Shown in pieces: positions 33,167 to 44,000 of a stretch of DNA of 64,000 nt. Under the pieces are notes generated by a model that saw nothing but the letters and a program-made list of their open reading frames with translations, ran no database searches and was not told where the DNA came from. Numbering within the stretch: position 1 is the first letter of the stretch; every line of letters begins with the position of its first letter. Both the position numbers and the translations under genes were made by a program. Source of the stretch: Symbiodinium natans (Eukaryota > Sar > Dinophyceae > Suessiales > Symbiodiniaceae); assembly GCA_905221605.1 (NCBI GenBank), contig CAJNDS010001112.1:559972-623971 (forward strand). The letters run 5' to 3'.

Positions 33167-33232
33167 TCATCATAAAACTACCCTAAACCCTAAACCCTAA
33201 ACCCTAAACCCTAAACCCTCATCATAAAACTA
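33167..33232 (-). repeat. (CCCTAAA)5 array with perfect 14-bp flanking duplication
   Basis: TCATCATAAAACTA occurs at 33167-33180 and again at 33219-33232, directly abutting the 38-base array on both sides. Confidence 0.9.
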
Positions 33233-33289
33233 TACAGAGAACACAGGTGCACCCCTACCCTGGGGGCTTTACCATGAGCAGGAGACCAG

Positions 33290-33345
33290 GCTACAAGGGC
33301 ATAGGGCTTTAGGGTTTAGGGTTTAGGGTTACAAGGCATAGGGTT
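33290..33345 (+). repeat. TTTAGGG array with flanking duplication
   Basis: TACAAGGGCATAGGG on the left and TACAAGGCATAGGG on the right of about three TTTAGGG units. Confidence 0.75.
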
Positions 33346-33780
33346 TTGTGTTGCCAAAGAAAGCATGCTTGGTACACTTCTCGACCCGTGTGCGCCGTCT
33401 TTCAGCAGAGGCCATGCGCATCACACCCCCCAAACCTCTCGGTATGTGATCGGATGATACCCTCAACGTTTTTTTTTGCCACCCGCCTTGCTGAACCGAG
33501 ACGTGCGTGCAATTTGGCCGTCTTTTCGGTTTTTGCCATTGGAGCTAACAGGGGCCACCCTCGTGGGAAACCGAGGGCCCGAGGCTCGGGCATACACTCG
33601 GTCGATCGCCTCAGGCTTTGCACCAGTTTGCCGGAAAGCACCCTGGATGGACTCAACAAAATACCTCGGTCAGGGCAAGGACCAGGATTCCGGACGTTCA
33701 TGGGTTGCAAGGTTTTCGGTGTTGAGGGTGGAATCGGGGCTGAATACCCAAGCCCAAAAAAAGGTTAACCTTTCACACAT
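33346..33780. other. Array-free block open in three frames
   Basis: Plus frames of 140 and 103 codons and a minus frame of 102 codons (containing ARRVAKKNVEGIIRSHTERF) cover the same bases. Coding is likely somewhere here, but neither strand nor frame can be chosen without homology. Confidence 0.35.
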
Positions 33781-33804
33781 AAAGTAGGATGCTATATAAA
33801 CCCT

Positions 33805-33912
33805 AAACCCTAAACCCTAAAACCCTAAAACCCTAAAACCCTAAAACCCTAAAACCCTAAAACCCTAAAACCCTAAAACCCTAAAACCCTAAAACCCTAA
33901 AACCCTAAAACC
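33805..33912 (-). repeat. (CCCTAAAA)13 octamer array
   Basis: Clean head-to-tail TTTTAGGG-type octamers, the motif known as the Chlamydomonas-type telomere repeat. The only pure octamer array in the window. Confidence 0.92.
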
Positions 33913-34580
33913 AAGAAAGTTCAAGGTTCCCTACCCCGTCCCGAAGGTGGAGCGGGGCTTTGATCCCCCTAGTTCTTAGTAGGGAATGAGGGAATGAGTG
34001 CCCTACATACACCCTTTAAGTAACCCTAAACCCTAAACCCGAGAACGATGAACGATACCAATCCCTATAGTACCCTTGTAAGGAAGAATCTTTCATTCCT
34101 CTGGGTGGCTCTTAAGTTCTTAAGCCACTAGTAGTACCCTCCCTGGTAAGAATCCATTTCCAGGGTGTTTGTCAATGTCTTGCCCTGCGTCGGCGCTGGC
34201 TGAATCGAAGAACCCGAAACTCTGAAGAGCCCAAGGCCTCTCAAATCTGCACCCTTTGTCCCTTCGTCCCTAAACCCTAGACCCCAAAACACATCGCCAC
34301 AAAACGACGTGGAAGCTTAAGTGCCCTCTGTAACTAGTACGCCACATGCATGGTTCAAAGTGGGTTGAAGCTACATCCTAGCAAGGGCTAAAATAATGGG
34401 AGTACCAACCCTAAACCCTAAACCCTAAACCCTAAACCCTAAACCCTAAAAATCGGCAGCTCAGTCAAGCCGAGGTGCTCTTTCAGACCTTTCACGCCCT
34501 TTTGAAAGTTCGGGTTTCCTGGAGTCCAATAAGGCCACGCAAGAAGCGATCGACATTGCGGTCTCTTTAGGTACCACAAG

Positions 34581-34690
34581 CCCAAAGAGCCCAATATTGC
34601 TTAGTTAAGGAATATGCCTTAAATCATATAGGGAACCCTTTATATGATTTAAGGAATATTCCCTAATTAAGCAATATTGGGCTCTTTGGG
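34581..34690 (+). mobile_element. MITE-like family A, copy 4, near-perfect palindrome
   Basis: CCCAAAGAGCCCAATATTGC to GCAATATTGGGCTCTTTGGG with arms TTAAGGAATAT and ATCATATAGGGA. This is 110 bases, the best-preserved copy of the family. Confidence 0.8.
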
Positions 34691-34837
34691 AGAACTCTCG
34701 GGCTCCTGGCCTTCTCCAAACACACACTCAAACTCCAGAAGACCACTTTACCAGGTTGACAAAAAAAAAACTTCATGATGGCTTCATGAGGTTGAAATGA
34801 GACACTAGACAAGGGAAGAACTGTACGGGGCAGAGTA

Positions 34838-34908
34838 AACCCTAAACCCTAAACCCTAAACCCTAAACCCTAAACCCTAAACCCTAAACCCTAAACCCTA
34901 AACCCTAA
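34838..34908 (-). repeat. (CCCTAAA)10 array
   Basis: Ten perfect units. Confidence 0.9.
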
Positions 34909-35121
34909 ACAGCCTTGCACAGCCGGCCTTTACCCACAAAGGGCGTCACATGACCACCAGCCAAGTACCTTTGGTTTCGGGTTTCGGGTTTCGGGTGCAG
35001 GGTCCCCACTTGGCCCTACTCCTGAGCTCGGGCCCGGACCTCGCAGCCTTATCTGCGAATTGCTTAAAGAATCCCCCAATAAACGTAAGCGGTTCTTCCC
35101 TGTAAGGGCCATATAGGGATG

Positions 35122-35240
35122 GCTAACTTGGTAGCCCAGTGACCATATTATGACAAGGGCACCCTTTTTGGGGTTGGTCATTTTATAAAGGAACCCATAA
35201 CAAAAAAAGGGCAAAGGGTACCACTTGGCTACCAAGCTAA
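35122..35240 (+). mobile_element. MITE-like family J
   Basis: GCTAACTTGGTAGCCCAGTG to GTACCACTTGGCTACCAAGC, inverted termini of about 24 bases. A related right end (GGTACCACTAGGCTAC) is at 49605. Confidence 0.65.
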
Positions 35241-35244
35241 TGTT

Positions 35245-35380
35245 CTTTTTTTTTTTTTTTTGCTTGGGGGGGGGGGGGCTCTGAAGCAAAAAGTAGCTAT
35301 CTCTCTCTTGCTCTCTCTCTTTCTTTCTGCGCACCTAACCCCCTTTATTCACTCTCTCTCTCTCTCTCTCTCTCGCTCTT
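35245..35380 (+). repeat. Poly-T, poly-G and (CT)n simple repeats
   Basis: T15, G11 and two CTCTCT tracts around 35305-35375. Confidence 0.85.
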
Positions 35381-35639
35381 GATCAAGGCTCTATCCATAG
35401 CAGGATGCGACTGAGCCTGGGTTCACATCGGGACTGCGCAGTCGGGGCATAAACCCTTCAAACCTTCAAACCCTTTAAACCCTTTCTGCCCCATAAGCCC
35501 CAGAAATCATTAAACCTACAAACCTTAGACCACCCTAAAGCCCAAAAACACATAACACACACGACCCTAAAGCCCTAAACCCTAAACAACCCTGCTTTCC
35601 CAAAACCCTAAAATCACAACCAAAAACCCTTTTGCATCA

Positions 35640-35949
35640 AAACCCTGAAGCCCTATGAAACCCTATTGGACCCCATAAACCACATAAACCCTATAAACCC
35701 TGTAAACCCTATAAACCCTATAAACCCTATAAACCCTGTAAACCCTACAAACCCTCTAAGCCCTCTAAGCCCTCTAAACCCTCTAAACCCTCTAAACCCT
35801 CGAAACCCTCCAAACCCTCCAAATCCTCTAAGCCCTCTAAACCCTCTAAACCCTTTAAACCCTCTGAACCCTCTGAACCCTCTAAACCCTCTAAACCCTC
35901 TGAACCCTCTAAACCCTCTAAACCCTCTAAACCCTCTAAACCCTAAACC
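35640..35949 (-). repeat. 9-bp telomere-derived minisatellite CCCTNTAAA
   Basis: About 33 units of CCCTATAAA grading into CCCTCTAAA. Because 9 is a multiple of three it is open on both strands, translating as N-P-I/N-P-L on plus and G-F-R on minus. I treat the 108-codon frames as artefacts. Confidence 0.9.
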
Positions 35950-35978
35950 CTTTTTGCAGCAAGCTTTGGAAGGTCGCA

Positions 35979-36246
35979 ACCCTAAACCCTAAACCCTAAA
36001 CCCTAAACCCTAAACCCTAAACCCTAAACCCTAAACCCTAAACCCTAAACCCTAAACCCTAAACCCTAACTATATCAAGCCCAGGCTGCACCTTTCGGAG
36101 CATTGCTGCCAGCCTGGGGCTTAGTCCCCTGGTTCTTAGAAGGGAACGAAGGTTTAGGGTTTAGGGTTTAGGGTTTAGGGTTTAGGGTTTAGGGTTTAGG
36201 GTTTAGGGTTTAGGGTTTAGGGTTTCAGGGTTTAGGGTTTAGGGTG
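35979..36246. repeat. (CCCTAAA)13 and (TTTAGGG)13 opposed arrays
   Basis: 35979-36069 and 36152-36246, with an 80-base unique block between. The GTGAGCCATGATACCCTCT segment is repeated at 36243 and 36289 on either side of a short TTTAGGG pair. Confidence 0.88.
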
Positions 36247-36661
36247 AGCCATGATACCCTCTCCAATCCCCCTATCTTAGGGTTTAGGGTGAGCCATGAT
36301 ACCCTCTTGTATCCCCCTATGTAAACCCTTTACGGGATTGTATAGGGTACCTAATTCGCTCATGCCCTAGTAAGAACCAGTAAGCTATGTGAAAGGGAGG
36401 AGTTTAGGGTTGAGGGTTTAGGGGTGTTAGGGTTTTGGGGTCTCCGGTTTCTAGGGTTTTTAGGGTAGTTTGAGGGCTCTGGTTTTAGGGTTTGGGGCTT
36501 TAGGACTTAGGGGTTTACAAGGGAACCTGCTTAACCCCAAAAAACTAGGGAAGAGGAGACTCTCGGTCCTAGTTGCGCTGCACAGTCAAACTGGGCCTTG
36601 CGGGCGAACAAATGAAAGCTAGAGCCTGACCCAACTGGAGGTTGATATTATTGTTACCCTA

Positions 36662-36735
36662 AACTTAAACCCTAAACCCTAAACAAACCCTAAACCCTAA
36701 ACCCTAAACCCTAAACCCTAAACCTTAAACCCTTT
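36662..36735 (-). repeat. CCCTAAA array
   Basis: About ten units. It switches to TTTAGGG orientation at 36732. Confidence 0.85.
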
Positions 36736-36941
36736 AGGGTTCTTAAGGGAGGGGGTTTTACGGGGGGTATGTAACCCAAGCTTCCCAAACTTCCGGTTTA
36801 GGGTTTTTGACGGACGAGCTAGAGCGGAATGCGCGCGATCAATTCCAAGCAATGCGCCGCTGCCTGTGGCAGCGAAAAGCGACTTAGGCCGTAAACTCAC
36901 AACTGAAAACATGGTCGTGGACAGCGGGATCTTTCAAACCT

Positions 36942-39900
36942 TCACTGTCCATCGACAGGCGACAGTGTCGCCCAAAATGGCTGCGGTCCAGCCGTACGAA
37001 TTGCGGGGCGCCAGCCATGCTGGTGTCGCGACGGAACTCCGTTCCGCGCCGCTGCCTGATCCCCATGCACGTAGACCTGTCTGCAGCGCACCTGTTGCCT
37101 GAGATGCTCGCGGAGACGGAACTGTTCCCAAAACTCCACCCCACACACTTCGCATCGTGTTCCGTGGGCCACAACAGATGCCTCTGACCTGGCCTTGTGG
37201 CGGTGCCAGCGGTGCAACGCCAAGAGCCGGGGCGTATCACAGACAATGCCACACTGAGCGCACATCCAACCCTCATCTGCGCACGGGGTTGCGGGGACCC
37301 GCGGACGCGGCACATACTGCACCTCGGAGGAGTGTGCCTGGACCATCAGTCGCCCTCGCTCAGCGCGCGCGGCGACCTGTGCACGCATGAATCGCCGCAC
37401 CTGATTGCCGACGTGCTTGCGCTGGCAGCGCAGCGCTTGCAGGAGGCCACCCAGGTCGGTGTCGGCGAAGAAGCCTGCTTCGAAAGGCGTCCCCGGGCCT
37501 GTCTTGACTGTCTGTGCAAGCGCACAGCGCGCCTGTTCCAGCCAGACACTATCTGCCGACACCGCCTGCCAAACTGCTTCGGCGGTAATGACAGAAGCCT
37601 CCATAAGGCTGCGAGCCTGCTCCACAAGGAGCTGCTCTTGTGGCGTTGGAAGCTCGAGCATGGCGGCCGCCTGTTCGGCATTATATCCCCGCATGGAGAT
37701 GCCTAAGATCGGCCGGAGGGCTCCTCTCAGGACCTGCGAAAGAGGCTCGAGGGCAGCCTGCTTCTCGTGTTCCGTCTCTAGCCGCCAGAGGCCTGCCCCG
37801 AAAAGGTACTTTGAGAAAACTCTTTCCGAGACCAACCGCTTCTTTTCGACCCTTGTCACGAAGGGGTTGTTGAGTACCTTTCGTCTCAGGGGCTGCCAAG
37901 CCTCCTGCATGAGAGCATTGCGGTGGCGGAGATTGGGGAACTCATGACAGTCGGCTTGCAGCACCGAACCCAAGTGCACATAGGATTCGACAACCCTGAC
38001 CTGGAAGGTGTGGCCATAGGTGGTCCTAACCTGCACATGCGGGTTGTCTTGGCTGAGCAGAGCTCTGCGTGCAGCAAGGGAATGCTTGCCTCGCATCGCC
38101 AGTATCGCCTCCGTCTTGCCAGGGCCATAGTTGAAGCGCAGCCCGATGCCCTGCACCAGTTCTTCTGCTAGCCGTGCCACTTCAGCAAGCGCCCGTGGCG
38201 TGGCTTCCGGCTCGCTGGCGCTAAACAAGATCGCAACATCATCAGCCCACGTGGGGCTGCTGGGCAATCCTTGTTCACAACTTCTGACGTCCGCACGCTC
38301 GCTGCGGCACACGAAAGCCGCGAGTCCTGCCTCCGCAAGGGCTCTTTGCAAGCTCTGGAGGAAAGGGGAGAAGAGTATCCCGAAGAGCGTGTCGGCGATC
38401 GGCGATCCAGGGCTGGTCCCACTGTGCGTTTGCCAAAGGGCGGCCCCCTCCCTATCAGTGGTGAACCAGGACTGTTCAAAGAGCCCTTCGACATAGCGGC
38501 GCAGTTCCGCCGGGACATGCCGTTGCCCAAGGATAGGCCCGTTTCGCAGACGTTCGGCAAAGGCTTCTTTTTCTATCTGATCCGCAAAGAGCTGCTCCGC
38601 CCGTTCTTTAACCCAGCCCGGTTTTGGGAACTTATCGGCTGGAGCTGCAAGAACTTCACGAATGACGGAGTAGTAGGCTGCAGTACAGTCCAAGAACAAA
38701 ATACCCCCGCACTGCCCCCGAGCTTTGAGTGCCGCAAGGTGCGATCGTGCCAAGAAAGCTGGCAGAGTCAACGGACACCCCGGCACACCCCCAAATTGAT
38801 CGAAGGGTTTACTTCCACAGAAGACTCGGAGCAGCTTGGGCCGGAAGGCCCGCTGCACAGCCTTTGCTTCGGCTTCAAGGAGCATGATGGAGCGCCATGA
38901 GGCACAGCACGTTGGGTCTTTGCTCCCCTTTGGAATACTATGGGCAAGCCCACCCTTCCACTGCAGCGGGTGGCTACCCCGGGCCAGCGCCTTTGCCAGG
39001 ATAGGCCAGGTGGCCATCGCAGCAGCCTGCGGAGCTAGCCGGTACACGTCCGCAGGTATTCCGGAAAGTCCGGGCGCCTTCCCGGCAGCCATCTGGCTAT
39101 AGGCCGATGCGAGATCGACTATTGTGGGCACTTCCTGGCTGTCAACTGCATCAGTAGCGCAAGTTCGCCCGCTACCACCATGGAGCATGAACTCCTGCGG
39201 TTCTACGCGCTGCGCCCGTTCAGCCTGGGCATAGAAGTTGCCAAGGGCAAGCCTTACAGCCTGAGGACTGCGGCAGGTGCCCTGTTCAGTGACAAGAGCA
39301 GGCAAAAGTGGCGGGACCTTGAATTTGCGGCCCGTTCTCAATATGCTGCGGATCCGGTGCGCAAATGCGGCTGTTCCGGTGTCCCGTGCGGACTGCATCT
39401 CTGCCCTTAGGAACTCCGCCTTGTCAAATTGCGCATTCAAGTTGAGGCTCCATTCGTGGGCATGCTGCTTTCCTTGCCATTGAAGTAGGCTGCGTCTCAA
39501 CGCTCTGAACGCATGTGGCAGAAATGGCCTCCGTGTGCCTTCCGGTTGCCCATGCCCTTGCGCGGTTCGGCACCGCATTGCATCAAAGATGGCCTTCAGT
39601 GTGGCCCTTCGCACGCGCCCCTTCAAAGTTCTCACGACACATCGGCAATGTCTAGCCTGCTGTACAAGGGTGAAAGTCATCTCTGAAAAGGCAGGGTGTC
39701 GTGGCCCCTTGCGGGCGACTGGCAAGTGTTGCTCGAGGAACGTGCGCAGATGCCTTTGCACAATTGCCACATGTGACGTGGGGTCAATGTGCCACGGTAC
39801 CGCCGGTATTGTGCGGAACGCCGCCTGGACGGCCTGGCGGCCTTCCTCCGTGTCAAGCTGCTGCTGTCGAATGCGGTATCGCATCTTTTCCTGAGCAACA

Positions 39901-41063
39901 TCAAGGTGCACAGTGCATGTTGTTAGGATGGGGTAGTGGTCTTTCCCAGCATGCAAGTCATTAAGAGTGGTAACCGTGCTAGTGCTCAGCCTGCCCTCCC
40001 ACTCTGCTGGTACTGCCACATAGTCGATAAGTGACAATGCTCCGTTAGGGCTGCGCCAGGAAAATAATCGCGTGCCATCTGTGCCAAACTGTGCAGTAGT
40101 AGCAAGGCCGTGCCTGTCACAAAAGGCTGCAAGTGCGGTGGCGTTGCTGTTAGCTGGGACCGCGTCCCTCGCGAGGGGCGTCTCCCGGTCTGCCTCAAAT
40201 CTGGCATTGGCATCAATGCAGATCAGGGGAATGAAGTGTGCAGGCAAGCTGTTCAGCCGCGCCGATAGGCCCTTCCAGAAACTTCCTCTCGTTTCCTCGG
40301 TAGCCGAGGCAATCGGCGCGTGCGCAGATACAAGGACGAAATGCAGGGTTCCCAACTGGGCAGTGCAAACGAGGATCTGTGGTTCTGCGGCGACTATAGA
40401 GAAGGATTCTCTATTCCATGAGGCGGTTCCTCCCTCTATTCTATCAGCGGTCAACCACAACTGGCATCCACCGACCCCTTTACTGTCACAAGGCGCCTGA
40501 AGGACCCAAAAACTCCCTATCCGTGCGATCCCTGAAGCAGGAGTCCGTGTCTCCTGAATGCCCGCAACAGTGACCTTATGTCGCTCCAACCCCCGTCGCA
40601 GGAGCTCTCGGGCAAGATCTCCTTTGCTGGACAGGCAATTGTATTGCAGGATTCGCATTGGGAGCTTGACTGCCACAGTTGTATTGGCTTCGCCTGTTCC
40701 AAATGTGGCAAATTCTGTCGGCTGCGTAGTGGCAGGTCTTTCCGTGGAGGCACGCAACCATTCGCCGGCTGAGTTGCAGAAAGGGAGCTGCTTCTGCAAT
40801 GTCGGATCCTGCCCAAGCAACCACACTCTCTCCAACAGGCCCTCTCGTGCTGCAAAATACAGCGCATCAGAAGCTGGTGCCAGGGCGAATTCCGTCTGAT
40901 GGCGAGCGATCGCCTTGGCAATGTTGTCGGCCGTCTCGTTGAAGAGGCAACCTGCGTTGTCCGTGCGCAGCCGACGCGAAAGCGAGTCCAGCAGCCCCTC
41001 GAACAACCGGGTCTTCAGCCGGCAGAGCACAAAAGGCGTGGGTTGCTGCCAAGGCTGAGGCAC
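36942..41063 (-). CDS. Retroelement ORF3, endonuclease-reverse transcriptase-C2H2
   Basis: 1373 codons in the +1 frame relative to ORF2. There is no ATG near the start, so it is probably reached by frameshift. Residues 30-50 (FNETADNIAK) finish the RNase H of ORF2. An AP-endonuclease-like domain spans 136-387: QYNCLS, IQETR, SAHAP, IDANA, LIDYV and KDHYP keep all catalytic positions. Reverse transcriptase spans about 655-1040: GKAPGLSGIP, IPKGSKDP, motif A LDCTAAYYSV (D792), motif B GTSPGSPIADTLF, motif C WADDVAILF (D941, D942) and YVHLGS. Two C-terminal fingers follow: C1268, C1271, H1284, H1289 and C1304, C1307, H1320, C1327. It nicks target DNA and primes reverse transcription. All catalytic motifs are intact apart from the frame break. 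Confidence 0.85.
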   Translation of the reverse strand: MPQPWQQPTPFVLCRLKTRLFEGLLDSLSRRLRTDNAGCLFNETADNIAKAIARHQTEFALAPASDALYFAAREGLLERVWLLGQDPTLQKQLPFCNSAGEWLRASTERPATTQPTEFATFGTGEANTTVAVKLPMRILQYNCLSSKGDLARELLRRGLERHKVTVAGIQETRTPASGIARIGSFWVLQAPCDSKGVGGCQLWLTADRIEGGTASWNRESFSIVAAEPQILVCTAQLGTLHFVLVSAHAPIASATEETRGSFWKGLSARLNSLPAHFIPLICIDANARFEADRETPLARDAVPANSNATALAAFCDRHGLATTAQFGTDGTRLFSWRSPNGALSLIDYVAVPAEWEGRLSTSTVTTLNDLHAGKDHYPILTTCTVHLDVAQEKMRYRIRQQQLDTEEGRQAVQAAFRTIPAVPWHIDPTSHVAIVQRHLRTFLEQHLPVARKGPRHPAFSEMTFTLVQQARHCRCVVRTLKGRVRRATLKAIFDAMRCRTAQGHGQPEGTRRPFLPHAFRALRRSLLQWQGKQHAHEWSLNLNAQFDKAEFLRAEMQSARDTGTAAFAHRIRSILRTGRKFKVPPLLPALVTEQGTCRSPQAVRLALGNFYAQAERAQRVEPQEFMLHGGSGRTCATDAVDSQEVPTIVDLASAYSQMAAGKAPGLSGIPADVYRLAPQAAAMATWPILAKALARGSHPLQWKGGLAHSIPKGSKDPTCCASWRSIMLLEAEAKAVQRAFRPKLLRVFCGSKPFDQFGGVPGCPLTLPAFLARSHLAALKARGQCGGILFLDCTAAYYSVIREVLAAPADKFPKPGWVKERAEQLFADQIEKEAFAERLRNGPILGQRHVPAELRRYVEGLFEQSWFTTDREGAALWQTHSGTSPGSPIADTLFGILFSPFLQSLQRALAEAGLAAFVCRSERADVRSCEQGLPSSPTWADDVAILFSASEPEATPRALAEVARLAEELVQGIGLRFNYGPGKTEAILAMRGKHSLAARRALLSQDNPHVQVRTTYGHTFQVRVVESYVHLGSVLQADCHEFPNLRHRNALMQEAWQPLRRKVLNNPFVTRVEKKRLVSERVFSKYLFGAGLWRLETEHEKQAALEPLSQVLRGALRPILGISMRGYNAEQAAAMLELPTPQEQLLVEQARSLMEASVITAEAVWQAVSADSVWLEQARCALAQTVKTGPGTPFEAGFFADTDLGGLLQALRCQRKHVGNQVRRFMRAQVAARAERGRLMVQAHSSEVQYVPRPRVPATPCADEGWMCAQCGIVCDTPRLLALHRWHRHKARSEASVVAHGTRCEVCGVEFWEQFRLREHLRQQVRCRQVYVHGDQAAARNGVPSRHQHGWRPAIRTAGPQPFWATLSPVDGQ

Positions 41064-44000
41064 AGTCGCTGCCTATAAAGGCAGGTACGGGTCGGTTGGC
41101 CAGTGCAATGGCTCGTGCATGCAGGAGGGCTTCTGTTTCCCCGTCATAAGCTCCCCTACCCATTGACTGTCGAACAAACCCTGCCTGAACCCCGACTTTG
41201 ACAATGTGCGTTTGCTGCAATGCAACGACGACAACTGCCCATGCTGCCGTTTCAGTGTTCGGGCAGTATGACCCATCAGTGAAGATGTATAAGGCGGAGA
41301 CCGGGCTGTGCTCATCCCAAGCCGGCAGGGAGGACCACAGAGCAAGGACGGGCAATGTGATCCCTGTGACATCCCAGAAATGGGTGTGCAACCTCGAGAG
41401 CGAGTGTGCCTCGAGAGCATGTTCGAGCATATCTGAATTGACCCCATGAAGCCAACCGGGTTCCGGCTCCGGTAGCAGTGTAGCCAGATGTAAAATTTTC
41501 CGTGGCTCGGAGTCCACTGTTTTGGAAGGCCTGATGCCATGTGTGGCATCTATGCAGCGGCGGCCAAGCGGTGTGGGGATGGGGAGTGTTTGCCCGCTCG
41601 GCGAAATCCGGGGTGCCGGTGCAATCAGGTCGCAAGCAGCAGCTACAACCCCACCTTGGACTGGATTCCCTGGCTGCAGCAAAGAGCTGTGACCCTGTTG
41701 TTCTTTGCGCTGCTCGACTGTGCGGTCATCCGAGTCACTTGCACTTGGAACGGGGGGCACAGGTGGACGTTCTGCCACAAAAAGCCATTGCAGCTGATCA
41801 AGCTGTGCCCGAATTGGGTCGGTCTGTGGCCGGTATGCGTCACGCAGAATAAGCCTTGCATCAGCCAAGGCTTCCAAGAAGGCCTCTCCTGTCTGTTGAC
41901 AGCTAGGCAGATCCGGTCTAGTGACTCTAAGGCTAAGGCCTATCTCCCGCCAACCAGTGAGCGGCTGGAGTTCAACCGTGCAGACCCCTAGTCCTAAGGA
42001 TCGACAATCCACCGGCACTGCTTGCCAACCAGTGGGCGCCGCTACTGCCGTCAGGACGAATTGGGGCTCTGGATAGCCGTAGACTGGCACTGTGAGCCGC
42101 TGGATCACCCTAACAGTGCGTGGTGCGTGCCGCAAAATGTCCGCCAGCAGCCATTCGATTCTTTGGTCTCTCCGATAGGTACGGATCTGAATCTGGGCTG
42201 CCGTGTCGAACACTGTATAGCGTTCATCCTCCGGCCCCGCTGGGCCTGCCATGGTTCTCGCGGCCGCTAGGTATACCCTATCAACAACGAGATCAAGGTC
42301 ATCGGGCTTGAGCTGTAATTCTTCAGGTCGCGAGGCCCCGAAGTGATCTGCTCTGCATCCAGACGACACTCCCATTGCCAGGGCGTTTTGTTTGGCCGTT
42401 AGGCGTTGCTCACAAACCGCTTGCGCGGGCGCCTGATGGCCGGCATATGTCACACCTGCACCTGCAGTACCAGGCTCGCTTGAAATGCTTGTGATCCTGG
42501 CATGGAGTTGAAGCATGCTGAGCCCCTCAGTGGTCCTGTGATGAAAGAAATGCACATGCCCATGCGAGGGAGTAGGCTGTCTGCTAACGCGGAGGTGTGG
42601 AGGAGCTGGCAAGTCCTCCGTTTGGCGTAGTACCTCCTCATTGACAGGCCAGAGGGTGAACAGCCGCAGCATGTAAGGCACCGGTATGATGTGCCATGTT
42701 TGTCTCGACTCATACACATCTCTCGCCAAGAAGATTGGCGCGTCCCCGGACAACATGCCGGTGTCTTGGATGCGGCTGGCATCCTGCCATTCAGGTAGCA
42801 ATGCTAGCGCCTCTGCAACTTGTCCGCTTGTAGCAGGGATTCTACATGGCACATAAATCAGCAACTCCCCCCGTATGCGGCTCATGACAAGTGCAGGCTG
42901 CGCAAAAGGAAGATGATGTCCCAAAAGCGTTTGGCGCGCATCGCATGCATCGCGCAAAAAGCCCATGATATGCTCAAGCGCCGCCTCCTGTTCGACCGGC
43001 AGTGGAAACATTTCAACCGTGGGGACATCCAAGGCAAAGACAGAAAGTCCGGGCCATCTCCGGAAGAGAGCCGCCCTTGGATATGCAGGGATGATCGGTC
43101 GATCATCTGCAAAGTGCACATAGTCACCGTCCTGCAAATAATCCGCAAAGAGGTGTGAGGGTACACCGTTTATGTATGCCACAGTCCCTGCTGTCCTTAG
43201 GCGGTCGGGCAGCAGGGCTGCTACATCGACATCCGTATCCACGGACGCATGCCCCAAGCCCCCCCCAACAGGCCGCGCATCAACAATGACGTGAACATGT
43301 AAATCCATGGGAAACCATACAAAAATGATTTCCCGGAAGTCATGGTTGCGTCCTGGATGTGCTTGGGCTAGCCTAATCTGTCCTTGCCACGGTGCCCGCT
43401 GTTGTGTGATGTGCGCTGCGACAAGGTCTCCAAGCGCATCAATCACACTGTCCACGTCTGTGCCCACAAGCTGTTGACCTGCGATTGCACTCCCCGTGAC
43501 AAGAAAGACAACAGGTTGGCCTGGGGCAAGCATGTTGGTCGTTGTGCTGGTGGTTGGCCTCAAGGTAGTAGCTGTTGTAGTGCCACCAGGCACTTCCTGC
43601 TCGGCACTATCAAAGTAGAACAGACCAGGTCTGGGTCTCTCATGTCCTGCTGCGCCCGCATGTTCGTGGCTAAGCCGGTGCAGACTTTCACGTTGTCTGG
43701 CCTCTTGGGCCCCATCAGCTGCCTGCCATCTGCGCCATCGAACCCTCGGCCCCCCAAAGTTAACAAAGGGGTGTAACTCTGTTGAAGGGAAGATTGGTCC
43801 GTACCACGCCCGGCCCGGGACTGGTCTGGCCGACGGGTCATCGATTGGTGCCAGGCATGCCGTAACAGACGGAAGCTCAGAGTGTGGGAGTTGAAAGGCA
43901 ACAACGGATTCCTCCGAAAGATGCACACGCACATACTCCCTCAAGGGATCAAGCGCAAGGGGAACTATCACAAGCAACCGCCGTGCAGCAACAGTGCCCT

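Noticed and set aside
35653-35992. 108-codon ORFs (NPLNPL... and GFRGFR...)
   Set aside because: Direct products of a 9-bp repeat open on both strands. No start or splice support.
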